Positions 51,043 to 59,852 of a stretch of 64,000 nt of DNA are shown one piece after another. The notes beneath the pieces were generated by a model. That model did not search any database, was not told the DNA's origin, and worked only from the letters and a program-made list of their open reading frames with translations. Position 1 is the first letter of the stretch. The number at the start of each line of letters is the position of its first letter. The DNA comes from DASZTV01 sp036268405 (GTDB lineage Bacteria; Actinomycetota; Actinomycetes; JAFAQI01): contig DATAUF010000154.1 in NCBI GenBank assembly GCA_036268405.1, positions 52,963 to 116,962 of the forward strand, given 5' to 3'. A program made the translations under genes and the position numbers.

Positions 51043-52304
51043 GTGAGCCGATCGAGTCCCTGGATGCGTTCCGAGATCGGACCCGTGCCTTCATCGGCGC
51101 CAACCTCCGTCCGCTGACGGCGGAAGACAGCTACGGTCCGCTGCGCAACGCCCGCTCTGAGGACGCAGAACGCCTCGGCTTCGAGCGCGACCGCGAGATC
51201 CAGCGACTGCTCTTCGACAGTCGGCTCGCCGGGATCTGCTTCCCGACGGAGTACGGCGGCCTGGGCTATCCGCCGGAATACCAGAGAGCCTTCAATGACG
51301 AGATCGCCGGATTCGAGTACCCGGCCCGGCTGCAGGCTCCCACCTTCAGCCCTTGTGCCGCCGTACTCCTCGACTTCGGCACCGAGGAGCAAAAGCAAGC
51401 CCACATCCCCGCCATCTTGAAGGGCGAGGAGATTTGGATGCAGCTGCTCTCGGAGCCCAGCGGCGGGTCGGACGTGGCCGCCGCTCTCACCTCCGCCGTG
51501 CGCGAAGGGGATGAATGGGTACTCAACGGATCGAAGGTCTGGACCACCGGCGCTTGGTGGTCGGACTGGGGTCTGGTCCTCGCTCGCACCAACTGGGACG
51601 TGCCGAAGCACCGCGGCCTCACGGTGTTCCTGGTGCCGATTCGGCAGGACAGCATCACGATCCACCGGATCGAGATGCTCAACGGATCCAAGGAGTTCTG
51701 CCAGGAGTTCCTTACCGACGTGCGGGTGCCGGACAGCGACCGGATCGGCGAAGTTGACGGCGGCTGGACCGTCGGCACCCGCTGGATGTTCCACGAGCGG
51801 ATGCTGCTCAACTCACCGCTCGTCACCGTGCAGGGCGCCGGCGCGCACAGCGACGCGAACGCCGGTGCGCTGGTCCAGATCGCCGGACAGGTCGGCCGGC
51901 TGGACGACCCGGAGGCACATGCGCTGATCGGTGAGGGCCGGATGCGCGAGCTCGTGAAGCTGGAGCTCAACACCCGGGTGGGCGCCGCGATGCGGACGGG
52001 CGCACTGTCCGACCAGGCCGCCGCGATCGGGCGACTGTTCGGTGGCGTCACGACCGCGCGGACCTACACCCTCGCGTTCGACCTTGCGGGTCCGGCCGGG
52101 GCCGCGTGGTCCGAAGCCGACGGCGAGCTACGGCACGCCGGTTCGGACTTCCTGATGCGGCAGGCCTCGTCGATCGGCGGCGGCACGTTGGAGATGGCAC
52201 GCAACGTCATCAGCGAACGGGTGCTCGGCATGCCTCGCGAGCGCAGCCAGGACAAGGACGTCCCCTTCAGAGAGGTGCCTCGTGGGGCGCCGAGCCAGCG
52301 CTGA
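51039..52304 (+). CDS. Acyl-CoA dehydrogenase, catalytic subunit (FadE alpha-type)
   Basis: 421 aa from ATG 51039 (ATGA). MQLLSEPSGGSDVAAALTSA (FAD/substrate), LNGSKVWTTGAWWSDWGLVLART, and a Glu in RWMFHERMLLN at the catalytic-base position; C-terminal GGGTLEMARNVISERVLGMPRE. Forms the functional pair with the preceding gene. The next gene, a TetR regulator, starts inside its end. Confidence 0.93.
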   Translation: MSEPIESLDAFRDRTRAFIGANLRPLTAEDSYGPLRNARSEDAERLGFERDREIQRLLFDSRLAGICFPTEYGGLGYPPEYQRAFNDEIAGFEYPARLQAPTFSPCAAVLLDFGTEEQKQAHIPAILKGEEIWMQLLSEPSGGSDVAAALTSAVREGDEWVLNGSKVWTTGAWWSDWGLVLARTNWDVPKHRGLTVFLVPIRQDSITIHRIEMLNGSKEFCQEFLTDVRVPDSDRIGEVDGGWTVGTRWMFHERMLLNSPLVTVQGAGAHSDANAGALVQIAGQVGRLDDPEAHALIGEGRMRELVKLELNTRVGAAMRTGALSDQAAAIGRLFGGVTTARTYTLAFDLAGPAGAAWSEADGELRHAGSDFLMRQASSIGGGTLEMARNVISERVLGMPRERSQDKDVPFREVPRGAPSQR

Positions 52305-52977
52305 CGCCAGGATCGCGAAGGCGACTGCCGGAAAGGCTGGCGCCGCGGACCGGCCCCGCTCCCGTAAGGGTGCGGAGACCCGGGCGCGCCTCGTCGAGGC
52401 GGCGAAAGCGGTCTTCGAGACAGATGGGTTCCTCGACGCGCGCATCACCGACATCGCGGAAGGTGCCGGCGTCTCCCACGGATCCTTCTACCACTACTTC
52501 GACTCCAAGGAGCAGGTGTTCCGCGAGGTCGCGGACGCTCTCGACGATCGCCTCAACGCGCCGCTTTCGGACGTCATCTTCCCGTCGTCGCACGCGAGTC
52601 CCCGGGAGCGGATCAGCGAGGGAAACCGGCAGTTCCTCGTCAGCTATCAGCGCGATGCGCGGCTGATCAGCGAGGTCGAGCAGGTTTCCCGATACGACCA
52701 CGACCTGATGGCCGAACGACGCCAGCACCTGCAGACCTACGGCAAGCAGCTGGCTGCCTCGATCGTCGAGATGCAACGCGTCGGTCTCGTCGACCGCGAG
52801 CTCGACCCCGTACTCGCATCGCACGCGGTCGGCGCGATGGTCACTCGGTTCGCCGACCTGTGGCTCACCCAGGGAATCGTCGAGTGCACCTTGGACGAGG
52901 CGGTCGACCAGCTGTCTCGCCTGGTCGGCAACGCGCTTCAGCTGCCGGAAGCCTTGCCAGAGCGTTTCGGCTCGTAG
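52282..52977 (+). CDS. TetR/AcrR-family regulator
   Basis: 231 aa from GTG 52282, overlapping the dehydrogenase by 23 bp. HTH: TRARLVEAAKAVFETDGFLD and ITDIAEGAGVSHGSFYHYFDSKEQVF. The ligand domain shows SEVEQVSRYDHDLMAERRQ. It is the last gene of the acyl-CoA dehydrogenase operon and probably represses it, with an acyl-CoA or pathway intermediate as ligand. Its 3' end overlaps the convergent TetR gene by 40 bp. Confidence 0.92.
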   Translation: MGRRASADARIAKATAGKAGAADRPRSRKGAETRARLVEAAKAVFETDGFLDARITDIAEGAGVSHGSFYHYFDSKEQVFREVADALDDRLNAPLSDVIFPSSHASPRERISEGNRQFLVSYQRDARLISEVEQVSRYDHDLMAERRQHLQTYGKQLAASIVEMQRVGLVDRELDPVLASHAVGAMVTRFADLWLTQGIVECTLDEAVDQLSRLVGNALQLPEALPERFGS

Positions 52978-53543
52978 CGCGAGATCCACTGCTCGACCGT
53001 CGTGCGTAGCTCCGCATGCCCGGTCGCGACTCCCAGCGTCTCCTCGAGCACGAGGATCTGCGACAGCCCGGTGACAAGCACGGGTAGTACGACCGATGGC
53101 ATGTCGCCCAGCTCCACGCCGTATGACTCAAGCAGCGACTCCAGCGCCACGCGCTGTAGCCGGCGGAACTCGTCGGCGTGCGCGGCGAGCTCCGCGCGGA
53201 TCGTCTTGCGATGGTTGGCGAGCGCGAACAGCTCGATGGCGAACGTCGTACCCGCCGGGTCCGTGCTCAGCTGCCAGAGCGCGCGCAGCGGCTGTGGCGA
53301 CTCGAGCGCGCGTGCCTGTCGTTCCAGGTTCTGCGCGGCACCACGGCGGACCAGCGCGAGGAAGAGGTCGTCCATCGTTCGGAAGTAGTAGTGGACGAGC
53401 TGCGGCTTCAGCCCTGCACGCCCGGCCACCTTGCGTGAGGTGACCGAGGCGTAGCCCTCTTCCACGAGGAGCTTCAGCGCGGCGTCGAGCAGCGCATCGC
53501 GGGTGGCGGAGTCCTCTGCCCCGATCCGCCGGGTCGAGAGCAT
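52938..53543 (-). CDS. TetR/AcrR-family regulator (convergent)
   Basis: 201 aa. HTH: TRDALLDAALKLLVEEGYAS and SRKVAGRAGLKPQLVHYYFRTMDDLFLAL. The C-terminal half (LPVLVTGLSQILVLEETLGV) is a TetR ligand domain. Convergent with the preceding regulator, tail overlap 52938-52977, so transcripts would be antisense at their ends. The Rieske operon runs toward it, so it is a candidate regulator of that unit. Confidence 0.92.
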   Translation of the reverse strand: MLSTRRIGAEDSATRDALLDAALKLLVEEGYASVTSRKVAGRAGLKPQLVHYYFRTMDDLFLALVRRGAAQNLERQARALESPQPLRALWQLSTDPAGTTFAIELFALANHRKTIRAELAAHADEFRRLQRVALESLLESYGVELGDMPSVVLPVLVTGLSQILVLEETLGVATGHAELRTTVEQWISRYEPKRSGKASGS

Positions 53544-53577
53544 CCCTGGATGCTCGCACGAGCCCGCGTCACGGGTC

Positions 53578-53904
53578 CTACGGACGCGGCTCCACGGTGA
53601 CGTCGATCGATGCCGCGCCGCTGTCGGGCACGCGTGGCTGCCGCCACGCCTCCACGGGAAACGAGACCGTCACCAGAGAGGCGAACAGCCAGAGCAGGTG
53701 GCGATCCTCCTCGGAGATGCCATCGATAGGAACTCCGCGCAGATAGTCGGAGTTCTGGTCCAGCACCGGGAAGGCCGCGTCGTAGAACACCTGCAGCTCG
53801 TCCATCGTGCTGGCAATCCGCTTGGCATAGCGGTCGTGCTCACTCGGCAGGATCCAGTCCGAGAACGCCTCAAGCTCTGCGAACTGTGCAGGAAGAGAAG
53901 CCAT
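53578..53904 (-). CDS. Small conserved protein after the Rieske oxygenase
   Basis: 108 aa from ATG 53904, 12 bp after the oxygenase stop. ASLPAQFAELEAFSDWILPS, then EHDRYAKRIASTMDELQVFYDA, mostly helical with many Trp/Phe, ending in a beta-like VDVTVEPRP. No known catalytic motif. Its position suggests a small partner protein of the oxygenase (a companion subunit or chaperone), but I recognise no family. Confidence 0.6.
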   Translation of the reverse strand: MASLPAQFAELEAFSDWILPSEHDRYAKRIASTMDELQVFYDAAFPVLDQNSDYLRGVPIDGISEEDRHLLWLFASLVTVSFPVEAWRQPRVPDSGAASIDVTVEPRP

Positions 53905-53915
53905 CGCCGTTCTCC

Positions 53916-55196
53916 TTAGGACGCAGCGGGCACAGCAGAGGGACCGGTCGTCTTCCCTTGATGCCGGTCGACCCAATCCCGGCACGTCGAATGCAGATGC
54001 CGGAGCATGACCTCCTGGTCGCACAACGGGAACTCGGATACCGCGCCGGACTGCAACATGGTTTGGGTTGCCTCGAGGGTGTTGGCGTCCTGTAGGCCGT
54101 ACTCCTTGAACGTCACGACGGCGAGCTCCTGCTGAAGCCGCTCGAACGCATTCTTGGGCGGCGCGAAGTACAGCGAGGTCTCAAAGATGTGAGTGTTGTA
54201 TGACGTCGGCCAGTAGTGGTAGGTGAGGTACCAGCCCGGCTTCCACAGCAGCAGCATGAAGTTCGGGAAGAACAAGAACGAGTCGATGCCCCAGGTCGGG
54301 CTCTTGGCCGGGTTCACACCGGGCGGCAGCTCACCGACATCCGGTCCCTCCCAGGGCCCGAACAGCCCACTGTGCAGCGTCCGCTCGATCGGCTTGACCA
54401 TGTTGAGGTCCTTCGGCGGCGCCATCCCGCCCCACGAGGAGACCATCGCGTGCGGCCCGTCGATGTCGTAGGACAGCGCCTGGTAGCCGTAGCTCTGTAG
54501 CTTGCGCGACTCCTCGGAGACCGACTGCTTCGCGTGCAGAACAGGTGCGTGGTAAAACTCCATGAACGCGTCGATGAACAACTTCCAGTTGCTGCCGATC
54601 TCCGAGCGGTAGGTGTGCTTCTGGGTCATCAGCTCGAACGGATAGGCCGCGATCCCCGCGCCCATCGAGCCCATGTAGTCCTTGAGCGGCTGCGGACTCG
54701 GGTCAAACGTGATGAAGATGAAACCGGCCCACACATCAACCGTGATCGGGGCCAGGCTGAGCTTCGCCTTGTCGAGGTTGAAGAACTCGTCTTCCTGCTG
54801 GACGAAGGTCAGCTTGCCGTCAAGGTCATAGCGCCAGCCGTGGTACTTGCAGGTGAACTGGCGGCTGACGCCGTTGACCTCGTCTTTCGGATAGTCGGTC
54901 CACGCCAGCTTGTTGCCGCGGTGCCGGCACATGTTGTGAAACGCCTTGAGCTCGCCTTCGCGGTTCTTCACTATCAAGACCGAGGTGCGCGCGGAGTCGA
55001 GCTCCTTCGTGAAGAAGCTTCCAGCCTTCGGCAGCTGCTCCACGCGCCCGATGTTGAGCCACGTCTTCTTGAAGATCGCCTCTTGCTCGAGTGCATAGAA
55101 CTCCGGCGAGATCGAGTCGCCGTAAGACAACGGCTCAGTCGACAGGCCGAAGTGTTCCGTCCATGAGCCCTCTGCGGGCTTGTTGAAGTTCGCCAT
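53916..55196 (-). CDS. Rieske non-heme iron oxygenase, alpha subunit
   Basis: 426 aa from ATG 55196 (AGAGGGC upstream). Rieske centre CRHRGNKLAWTDYP with CKYHGWRYDLDG, mononuclear iron site in the 2-His-1-carboxylate region (FIDAFMEFYHAPVLH; Asp/His/His). Length fits alpha subunits acting alone or as trimers. No beta subunit is adjacent. Electrons may come from the KshB-type reductase at 37885. Transcribed away from the divergent SDR/aldehyde dehydrogenase pair. Confidence 0.93.
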   Translation of the reverse strand: MANFNKPAEGSWTEHFGLSTEPLSYGDSISPEFYALEQEAIFKKTWLNIGRVEQLPKAGSFFTKELDSARTSVLIVKNREGELKAFHNMCRHRGNKLAWTDYPKDEVNGVSRQFTCKYHGWRYDLDGKLTFVQQEDEFFNLDKAKLSLAPITVDVWAGFIFITFDPSPQPLKDYMGSMGAGIAAYPFELMTQKHTYRSEIGSNWKLFIDAFMEFYHAPVLHAKQSVSEESRKLQSYGYQALSYDIDGPHAMVSSWGGMAPPKDLNMVKPIERTLHSGLFGPWEGPDVGELPPGVNPAKSPTWGIDSFLFFPNFMLLLWKPGWYLTYHYWPTSYNTHIFETSLYFAPPKNAFERLQQELAVVTFKEYGLQDANTLEATQTMLQSGAVSEFPLCDQEVMLRHLHSTCRDWVDRHQGKTTGPSAVPAAS

Positions 55197-55243
55197 CTGC
55201 CCTCTTCCGCGGTCCAGGTCCGTCGCAACGATATCAAGGATTC

Positions 55244-55275
55244 CGTTGTTGAGAACAACGTTTCCACAAGTGGAA
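55244..55275. promoter_or_regulatory. Two operator-like palindromes in the Rieske/SDR divergent region
   Basis: CGTTGTTGAGAACAACG (55244-55260, 7-bp arms, 3-nt spacer) and TTCCACAAGTGGAA (55262-55275, 6-bp arms, 2-nt spacer) stand side by side, 48 bp before the Rieske start. Two dimer sites would suit TetR or similar regulators. Confidence 0.6.
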
Positions 55276-55306
55276 CGCCACTCGCTCACGCATCACCTTG
55301 GATTGC

Positions 55307-55351
55307 ATTACTACGGTGCCGAATGAAAGAGTGGATTACTACGGCGCCGAA
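55307..55351. promoter_or_regulatory. 17-bp direct repeat before the mycofactocin-type SDR
   Basis: ATTACTACGGTGCCGAA (55307-55323) and ATTACTACGGCGCCGAA (55335-55351) differ at one base and are 28 bp apart. The second copy contains the near-palindrome TACTACGGCGCCGAAGTA. Probable regulator sites; possibly a -10-like TACTAC lies inside each. Confidence 0.55.
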
Positions 55352-55368
55352 GTACCGAACGGAGAACC

Positions 55369-56187
55369 ATGGCCACGCTCGACGGCAAGGTCGCCTTCAT
55401 CACCGGCGCGGCGCGAGGCCAGGGCCGGGCCCACGCGGTACGCCTCGCCGAGGAGGGCGCCGACATCATCGGCATCGACATCTGCGAGCAGATGTCGGCG
55501 GCGGGTTACGCGATGGGCACGCAGGACGAGCTCGATCAGACGGTGAAGGAAGTCGAGGCCCTCGGCCGGAAGATGGTCGGCATCAAGGCCGATGTCCGCG
55601 AGTACGCCGAAGTGCGGGCGGCGTACAAGCAAGGCGTCGCCGAGCTCGGAGCAGTCACGATCGTGATCGCCAACGCCGGCATCGGCCCTGGCAGCCCCAC
55701 CGTGGCGCAGGAGACGGCGTGGGATGAGGTGATCGGTGTCAACCTCACCGGCGTCTGGAACACCGGCCGCGCGACGATCCAGAACATGATCAGGAACGGG
55801 CAGGGTGGCTCGGTCATCCTGACCAGCTCCACCGGCGGGCTGATGTCACCGGGCGTCAACGACGCCGGCATGCTCAGCTACGTCGCCGCGAAGCACGGTG
55901 TCATCGGCCTCATGCGGGCATGGGCGAACTACGGTGCCCCGCACTCGATTCGGGTCAACTGCCTTGCTCCGACGACGGTGCGCACGCCCATGGCGGGTGG
56001 CGGCAGCCTTGCCGACATCACCCAGTACGCACCGCATCTGTTGAACTCGCTGACCAACGCAATGCCCGTCGAGGCGGTCGACCCCGTGGACGTCGCCAAC
56101 GCGGTCGCATTCCTCGCCTCTGATGCGGCCCGCTACATCACCGGCACCGTGCTGCCGGTCGATGCCGGCAACATCGTCCGCCGCTGA
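55369..56187 (+). CDS. Mycofactocin-coupled SDR family oxidoreductase
   Basis: 272 aa. VAFITGAARGQGRAHAVRLAEEGADIIGIDICEQ, with the GQGRAH and acidic IDIC text typical of mycofactocin-dependent SDRs that keep NAD tightly bound; ANAGIGPGS, Ser in LTSSTGGLM, YVAAKHG, and YITGTVLPVDAGN. These use mycofactocin as external electron acceptor, so the organism should encode mftA-F elsewhere. It likely oxidises an alcohol to aldehyde or ketone for the aldehyde dehydrogenase encoded next. Confidence 0.88.
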   Translation: MATLDGKVAFITGAARGQGRAHAVRLAEEGADIIGIDICEQMSAAGYAMGTQDELDQTVKEVEALGRKMVGIKADVREYAEVRAAYKQGVAELGAVTIVIANAGIGPGSPTVAQETAWDEVIGVNLTGVWNTGRATIQNMIRNGQGGSVILTSSTGGLMSPGVNDAGMLSYVAAKHGVIGLMRAWANYGAPHSIRVNCLAPTTVRTPMAGGGSLADITQYAPHLLNSLTNAMPVEAVDPVDVANAVAFLASDAARYITGTVLPVDAGNIVRR

Positions 56188-56202
56188 CTTGAAGGAGCAC
56201 CG

Positions 56203-57657
56203 ATGACCGAGTTTGCTGTGCTGGACGAGCTGCGGGCACGTCCCGGCTCGGGTGACACGATCACCATCGTCGACCCGGTCACCGAGGAGCAGATCGGTGA
56301 GTTCACCGACGGTGGCGCGGACGCGGTCGACGCGGCCGTCGATCGGGCGCGTGCGACTTTCGACTCCGGAGTCTGGCGCAACAAGCCCGGGTCGGAGAAG
56401 GCCAAGATCCTCTGGAAGGTCGCGGAGCTGCTCGAAGCACGGGCCGAGGAGCTGGCGCGGATCGACTCACTCAACACCGGCATGCCGCTCGGGCAGGCCA
56501 GCCGCAACATGGACGCCGTGATCGAGTACTTCCGCTACTACGCCGGCTGGTGCACCAAGATCCACGGCGTCGCGCGGGACATCCGGATGTCCGGTGGCCT
56601 CAACGGTTATGAGGCGACGATCCACTCTTACTCCATCAAGGAGCCGGTCGGCGTCGTCGGGCTGATCATCCCGTGGAACGGCCCCGCGTTCAACGCGGCT
56701 GCGAAGCTCGCGCCCTCTCTCGCCGCGGGGTGCAGCAGCGTGCTCAAGCCGGCTGAGGAGACACCGCTTTCCGCGCTCGTCTTCGAGCAGGTGCTCGAGC
56801 AGGCCGGGGTGCCCGAGGGCGTCACGAACCTGGTGCAGGGATGGGGGCACACGGCGGGCCAGCGGCTCATCGAGCACAAGGACGTCGACAAGATCGCCTT
56901 CACCGGTTCGACCGAGATCGGCAAGAAGATCGTCCAAGCCGCCGGCGGCAACCTCAAGCGGGTCATGCTCGAGCTCGGTGGCAAGTCGCCGTCGCTGATC
57001 TACGACGACGCCGATCTCGAACGTGCGATCCCGGCCGCGGCGATGGGGATCTTCATGCACTCGGGCCAAGCGTGCGTCGCCGGCTCACGCGTGTTCGTCC
57101 AGCGCGGGGTCTACGAGCGCGTGCTCGAAGGCATCTCCGCGTTCGCCAACCGGCTCCGGTTCGGGGGACCGAAGGACGGCAAGGTGCACAGCGGCCCGAT
57201 CATCAGCGAGCGGCAGATGAACCGCGTCCTGGGCTACATCGACGATGGGCGGAGCAACGGCGCCGAAGTCGTCGCGGGTGGGCACCGGCTCGACCGTCCG
57301 GGATGGTTCGTGCACCCCACCGTGTTGACCAGCGTCGAGGCGAATACGCGGGTCTTCCAGGAGGAGATCTTCGGGCCGGTCGTCGCCGTTACCCCGTTCG
57401 ACAACGACGACGAGGTCGTGGCTCTCGCCAATGACTCGACCTACGGGCTCGCCGCAGCCGTCTACACGCGCGACCTTTCCCGTGCGCACACGCTGGCAGG
57501 GCGCCTCGACGCAGGCACAGTTTCGCTGAACTGCCAGATGATGTGGGACGCGGACGTCTCCTTCGGCGGCTTCAAGCAATCGGGCTGGGGCTACGAGAAC
57601 GGCGAGCTCGGCTTGGACGGCTATTTGAGGTCGAAGTCGGTGTGGACCCAGATCTAA
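56203..57657 (+). CDS. NAD-dependent aldehyde dehydrogenase
   Basis: 484 aa. PWNGPAFNAAAKLAPSLAAG, KPAEETPL, FTGSTEIGKKIVQAAGG, Glu in LELGGKSP and catalytic Cys in HSGQACVAGSR. AAGGAG precedes ATG 56203. It oxidises an aldehyde to its acid. Sixteen bp after the mycofactocin-type SDR, so alcohol-to-acid conversion is the likely combined job. Ends 4 bp into the convergent SDR. Confidence 0.95.
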   Translation: MTEFAVLDELRARPGSGDTITIVDPVTEEQIGEFTDGGADAVDAAVDRARATFDSGVWRNKPGSEKAKILWKVAELLEARAEELARIDSLNTGMPLGQASRNMDAVIEYFRYYAGWCTKIHGVARDIRMSGGLNGYEATIHSYSIKEPVGVVGLIIPWNGPAFNAAAKLAPSLAAGCSSVLKPAEETPLSALVFEQVLEQAGVPEGVTNLVQGWGHTAGQRLIEHKDVDKIAFTGSTEIGKKIVQAAGGNLKRVMLELGGKSPSLIYDDADLERAIPAAAMGIFMHSGQACVAGSRVFVQRGVYERVLEGISAFANRLRFGGPKDGKVHSGPIISERQMNRVLGYIDDGRSNGAEVVAGGHRLDRPGWFVHPTVLTSVEANTRVFQEEIFGPVVAVTPFDNDDEVVALANDSTYGLAAAVYTRDLSRAHTLAGRLDAGTVSLNCQMMWDADVSFGGFKQSGWGYENGELGLDGYLRSKSVWTQI

Positions 57658-58517
57658 AGACGGCGCGGCCGGTTGACGAATCGGCCTTCGTTCGGTGAGA
57701 AGAACCAACGACCGCCGGCAAGCGACCCGCCATCCACCGGGATGTTGTGGCCGGTGACGTACGACGACAGGTCGGACGCCAGGAACAACGCGACGCGCGC
57801 GATGTCGGTCGGCCAGCCGAGCCTTCCCGCGGGTGCCCACGACGGCCAGAGGTCGGACTGCTCCTCATAGCCGGTCAGGTAGTCGACCTGCGGCGTCTGG
57901 ATCAGGTCTGGCCCGATGCCGTTTACCCGCACGCCGTGGCGGCCGACCGAGATAGCGAGGTCGGTCGTGAACGCTGCGGCGCCGGCCTTCATCGCGCCAT
58001 AGACCGGGTCACCCGGGTAACCGCGCATCGCCTCGACGGAGTGGACGTTGACGATCGACCCGCGCCGCTGGCGGACCATCGCAGGCAGGAACGAGTGAGT
58101 GACCGCGAAGATGTGCTGCAGGTTGATGGCGTACATCGTCTGCCATGACTCAGCTGACGAGTCGGCGAAGCGGACAAGGGGCCGATAGTCGCCGACGTTG
58201 TTGACCAGCACAGAGACCTGGGGATGATCCGCCAAGACCGCAGCCGCGAACCGCGCGACCGCGTCGGGCTGGGTCACGTCAAGCTCATGACACCGCGCTG
58301 ACCCGCCGGCTGTGGTGATCTGCGCGATGGTGTCGCGCGCTGCCGCCAGGTCGATGTCGGCGAGCTCGACGTGAGCACCGTGCTGCGCGAACAGCAGACA
58401 GATCGCCTGGCCTATCCCCGCACCGCCACCGGTCACCACCGCCGTGCGATCGGCGAGCAACCGGCTCCAGTCGGCTACCCGGGGCACATCAGCAGGCGAC
58501 GGACCGGGAATCGTCAT
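57654..58517 (-). CDS. Short-chain dehydrogenase/reductase
   Basis: 287 aa. TGGGAGIGQAICLLFA, acidic ADIDLAAA (NAD), NNVGDYRPLV (NNxG), Ser in VNVHSVEAMRG and YGAMKAGAA. Convergent with the aldehyde dehydrogenase (4-bp tail overlap). Confidence 0.92.
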   Translation of the reverse strand: MTIPGPSPADVPRVADWSRLLADRTAVVTGGGAGIGQAICLLFAQHGAHVELADIDLAAARDTIAQITTAGGSARCHELDVTQPDAVARFAAAVLADHPQVSVLVNNVGDYRPLVRFADSSAESWQTMYAINLQHIFAVTHSFLPAMVRQRRGSIVNVHSVEAMRGYPGDPVYGAMKAGAAAFTTDLAISVGRHGVRVNGIGPDLIQTPQVDYLTGYEEQSDLWPSWAPAGRLGWPTDIARVALFLASDLSSYVTGHNIPVDGGSLAGGRWFFSPNEGRFVNRPRRL

Positions 58518-58563
58518 CTCCGCGTTCTAGCAGGCACGGCCACATGGCGCGTCCCCGAGGTGG

Positions 58564-59007
58564 TCACGAAGCGGCGTCAAGCGGTAGCAGAAGCAGGTCG
58601 GCCGCCGGCCGGAATCCCATGCGGCCATAGAGCGGAACGGAGAGCTCCGACGGCGAGAGAACGATCCGGACAAGTCCCTCCGCCCGAGAGCGATCGATGA
58701 CTGCCTGCACGAGAGAGGCGCCGACCCCGCGGCCACGGTGGCCCGGCACGACGAAGAGGTTCGCCAGGTAGCCCCACTGGGTCACCGGTCGGTCCGGAGT
58801 GGGCATGCGATCGAACAGCTTCAGGTTGACCATGCCAACCGCTGCCTGACTGTCGGTGGCGATCCACCACCAGCGGCCGGCCCGCTCCTGCCGGAACCAC
58901 TCACGGAAGCCGGCCAGGTAGCGCGCGTCGGCAGGCCGCTCTCGCCAGGTAGCGCGCAACCGGGCGAGCTCGTCCACGTCTTCAAGGTCTGCTTGGCGTA
59001 CGTCCAC
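58564..59007 (-). CDS. GNAT-family N-acetyltransferase
   Basis: 147 aa from GTG 59007 (VDVRQADLEDVDELARLRATW), where homology to the GNAT fold begins. Acetyl-CoA loop VVPGHRGRGVGASLVQAVID, C-terminal LSPSELSVPLYGRMGFRPA. Substrate unknown. Divergent from the dienelactone-hydrolase-like gene with a 46-bp gap. Confidence 0.88.
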   Translation of the reverse strand: MDVRQADLEDVDELARLRATWRERPADARYLAGFREWFRQERAGRWWWIATDSQAAVGMVNLKLFDRMPTPDRPVTQWGYLANLFVVPGHRGRGVGASLVQAVIDRSRAEGLVRIVLSPSELSVPLYGRMGFRPAADLLLLPLDAAS

Positions 59008-59053
59008 GGGACGTGAGTATGGATCCTGCAAGGCCAGCGGGGATGATGCTCCT

Positions 59054-59848
59054 GTGACCGACTCCCTTACTGACTTCACTCGCGAGCCGTTCGAAGCCGA
59101 CGGCAAGACCAAGGACATCTACCGGCTCGGCTCCGGTCCGGCAGTGATCGTGATCTCGGAGATCCCGGGCATCACCCCCGGAGTCGCGGGCTTCGCTCGC
59201 AAGGTCGCAGCCCGCGGATGCACCGCGGTGATGCCGCATCTGTTCGGCGACCCGGGCCGTGAGATCACGGCGGGATACACGTTGCAGACGCTCACCAAGC
59301 TCTGCATCTCCAGCGAGTTCACCAAGATGGCCACCAAGCAGTCGGGCAAGATCACGATTTGGCTGCGGGCGCTGGCCCGAGCCGAGCACGAGCGCTGCGG
59401 CGGGCCGGGCGTCGGAGTGGTCGGGATGTGCTTCACCGGCGGCTTCGCGCTCGGGATGATGGTCGACGCTCCGGTAGTGGCGCCCGTGTTGAGCCAGCCG
59501 TCGGTGCCGTTCCCGATCGGCTCGCGTCGCAAGGCCGACCTGGGAATCTCCGACGACGAGCTGGCCGTCGTGAAGCAGAAGGTCGCGGACGGTGGCTGCG
59601 TGCTCGGGCTTCGCTTCACCGGCGATCCGATGGCTCCCGGCGACCGGTTCATGACGCTGCGCCGTGAGCTGGGTGACGGCTTCATCGGGGTGGAGCTCGA
59701 CTCCTCTGCCGGCAACGCGCACAACCACCCGAAGGCGGCGCACTCGGTTCTCACCGAGCATCTGCATGACCAGCCCGGTACGCCGACCCGCGGGGCCCTC
59801 GACCAAGTGCTCGACTTCTTCTCCGACCGCCTCGGCGTCACCGGGTAG
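59054..59848 (+). CDS. Dienelactone hydrolase family protein
   Basis: 264 aa from GTG 59054. The Cys nucleophile is in VVGMCFTGGFAL; Asp in FTGDPMAPGDRF and His near NAHNHPKAAHS. Core text SEIPGITPGVAGFARKVAARG. DLH-type enzymes open lactones or hydrolyse esters. The gene precedes arr with a 4-bp gap between stop and start. Confidence 0.88.
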   Translation: MTDSLTDFTREPFEADGKTKDIYRLGSGPAVIVISEIPGITPGVAGFARKVAARGCTAVMPHLFGDPGREITAGYTLQTLTKLCISSEFTKMATKQSGKITIWLRALARAEHERCGGPGVGVVGMCFTGGFALGMMVDAPVVAPVLSQPSVPFPIGSRRKADLGISDDELAVVKQKVADGGCVLGLRFTGDPMAPGDRFMTLRRELGDGFIGVELDSSAGNAHNHPKAAHSVLTEHLHDQPGTPTRGALDQVLDFFSDRLGVTG

Positions 59849-59852
59849 CGCC

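Noticed and set aside
55240..55280. KstR-type operator (AACnnGTT) in the Rieske/SDR gap
   Set aside because: AACAACGTT has three spacer bases and lacks the flanking T and A; the sites fit separate palindromes better.
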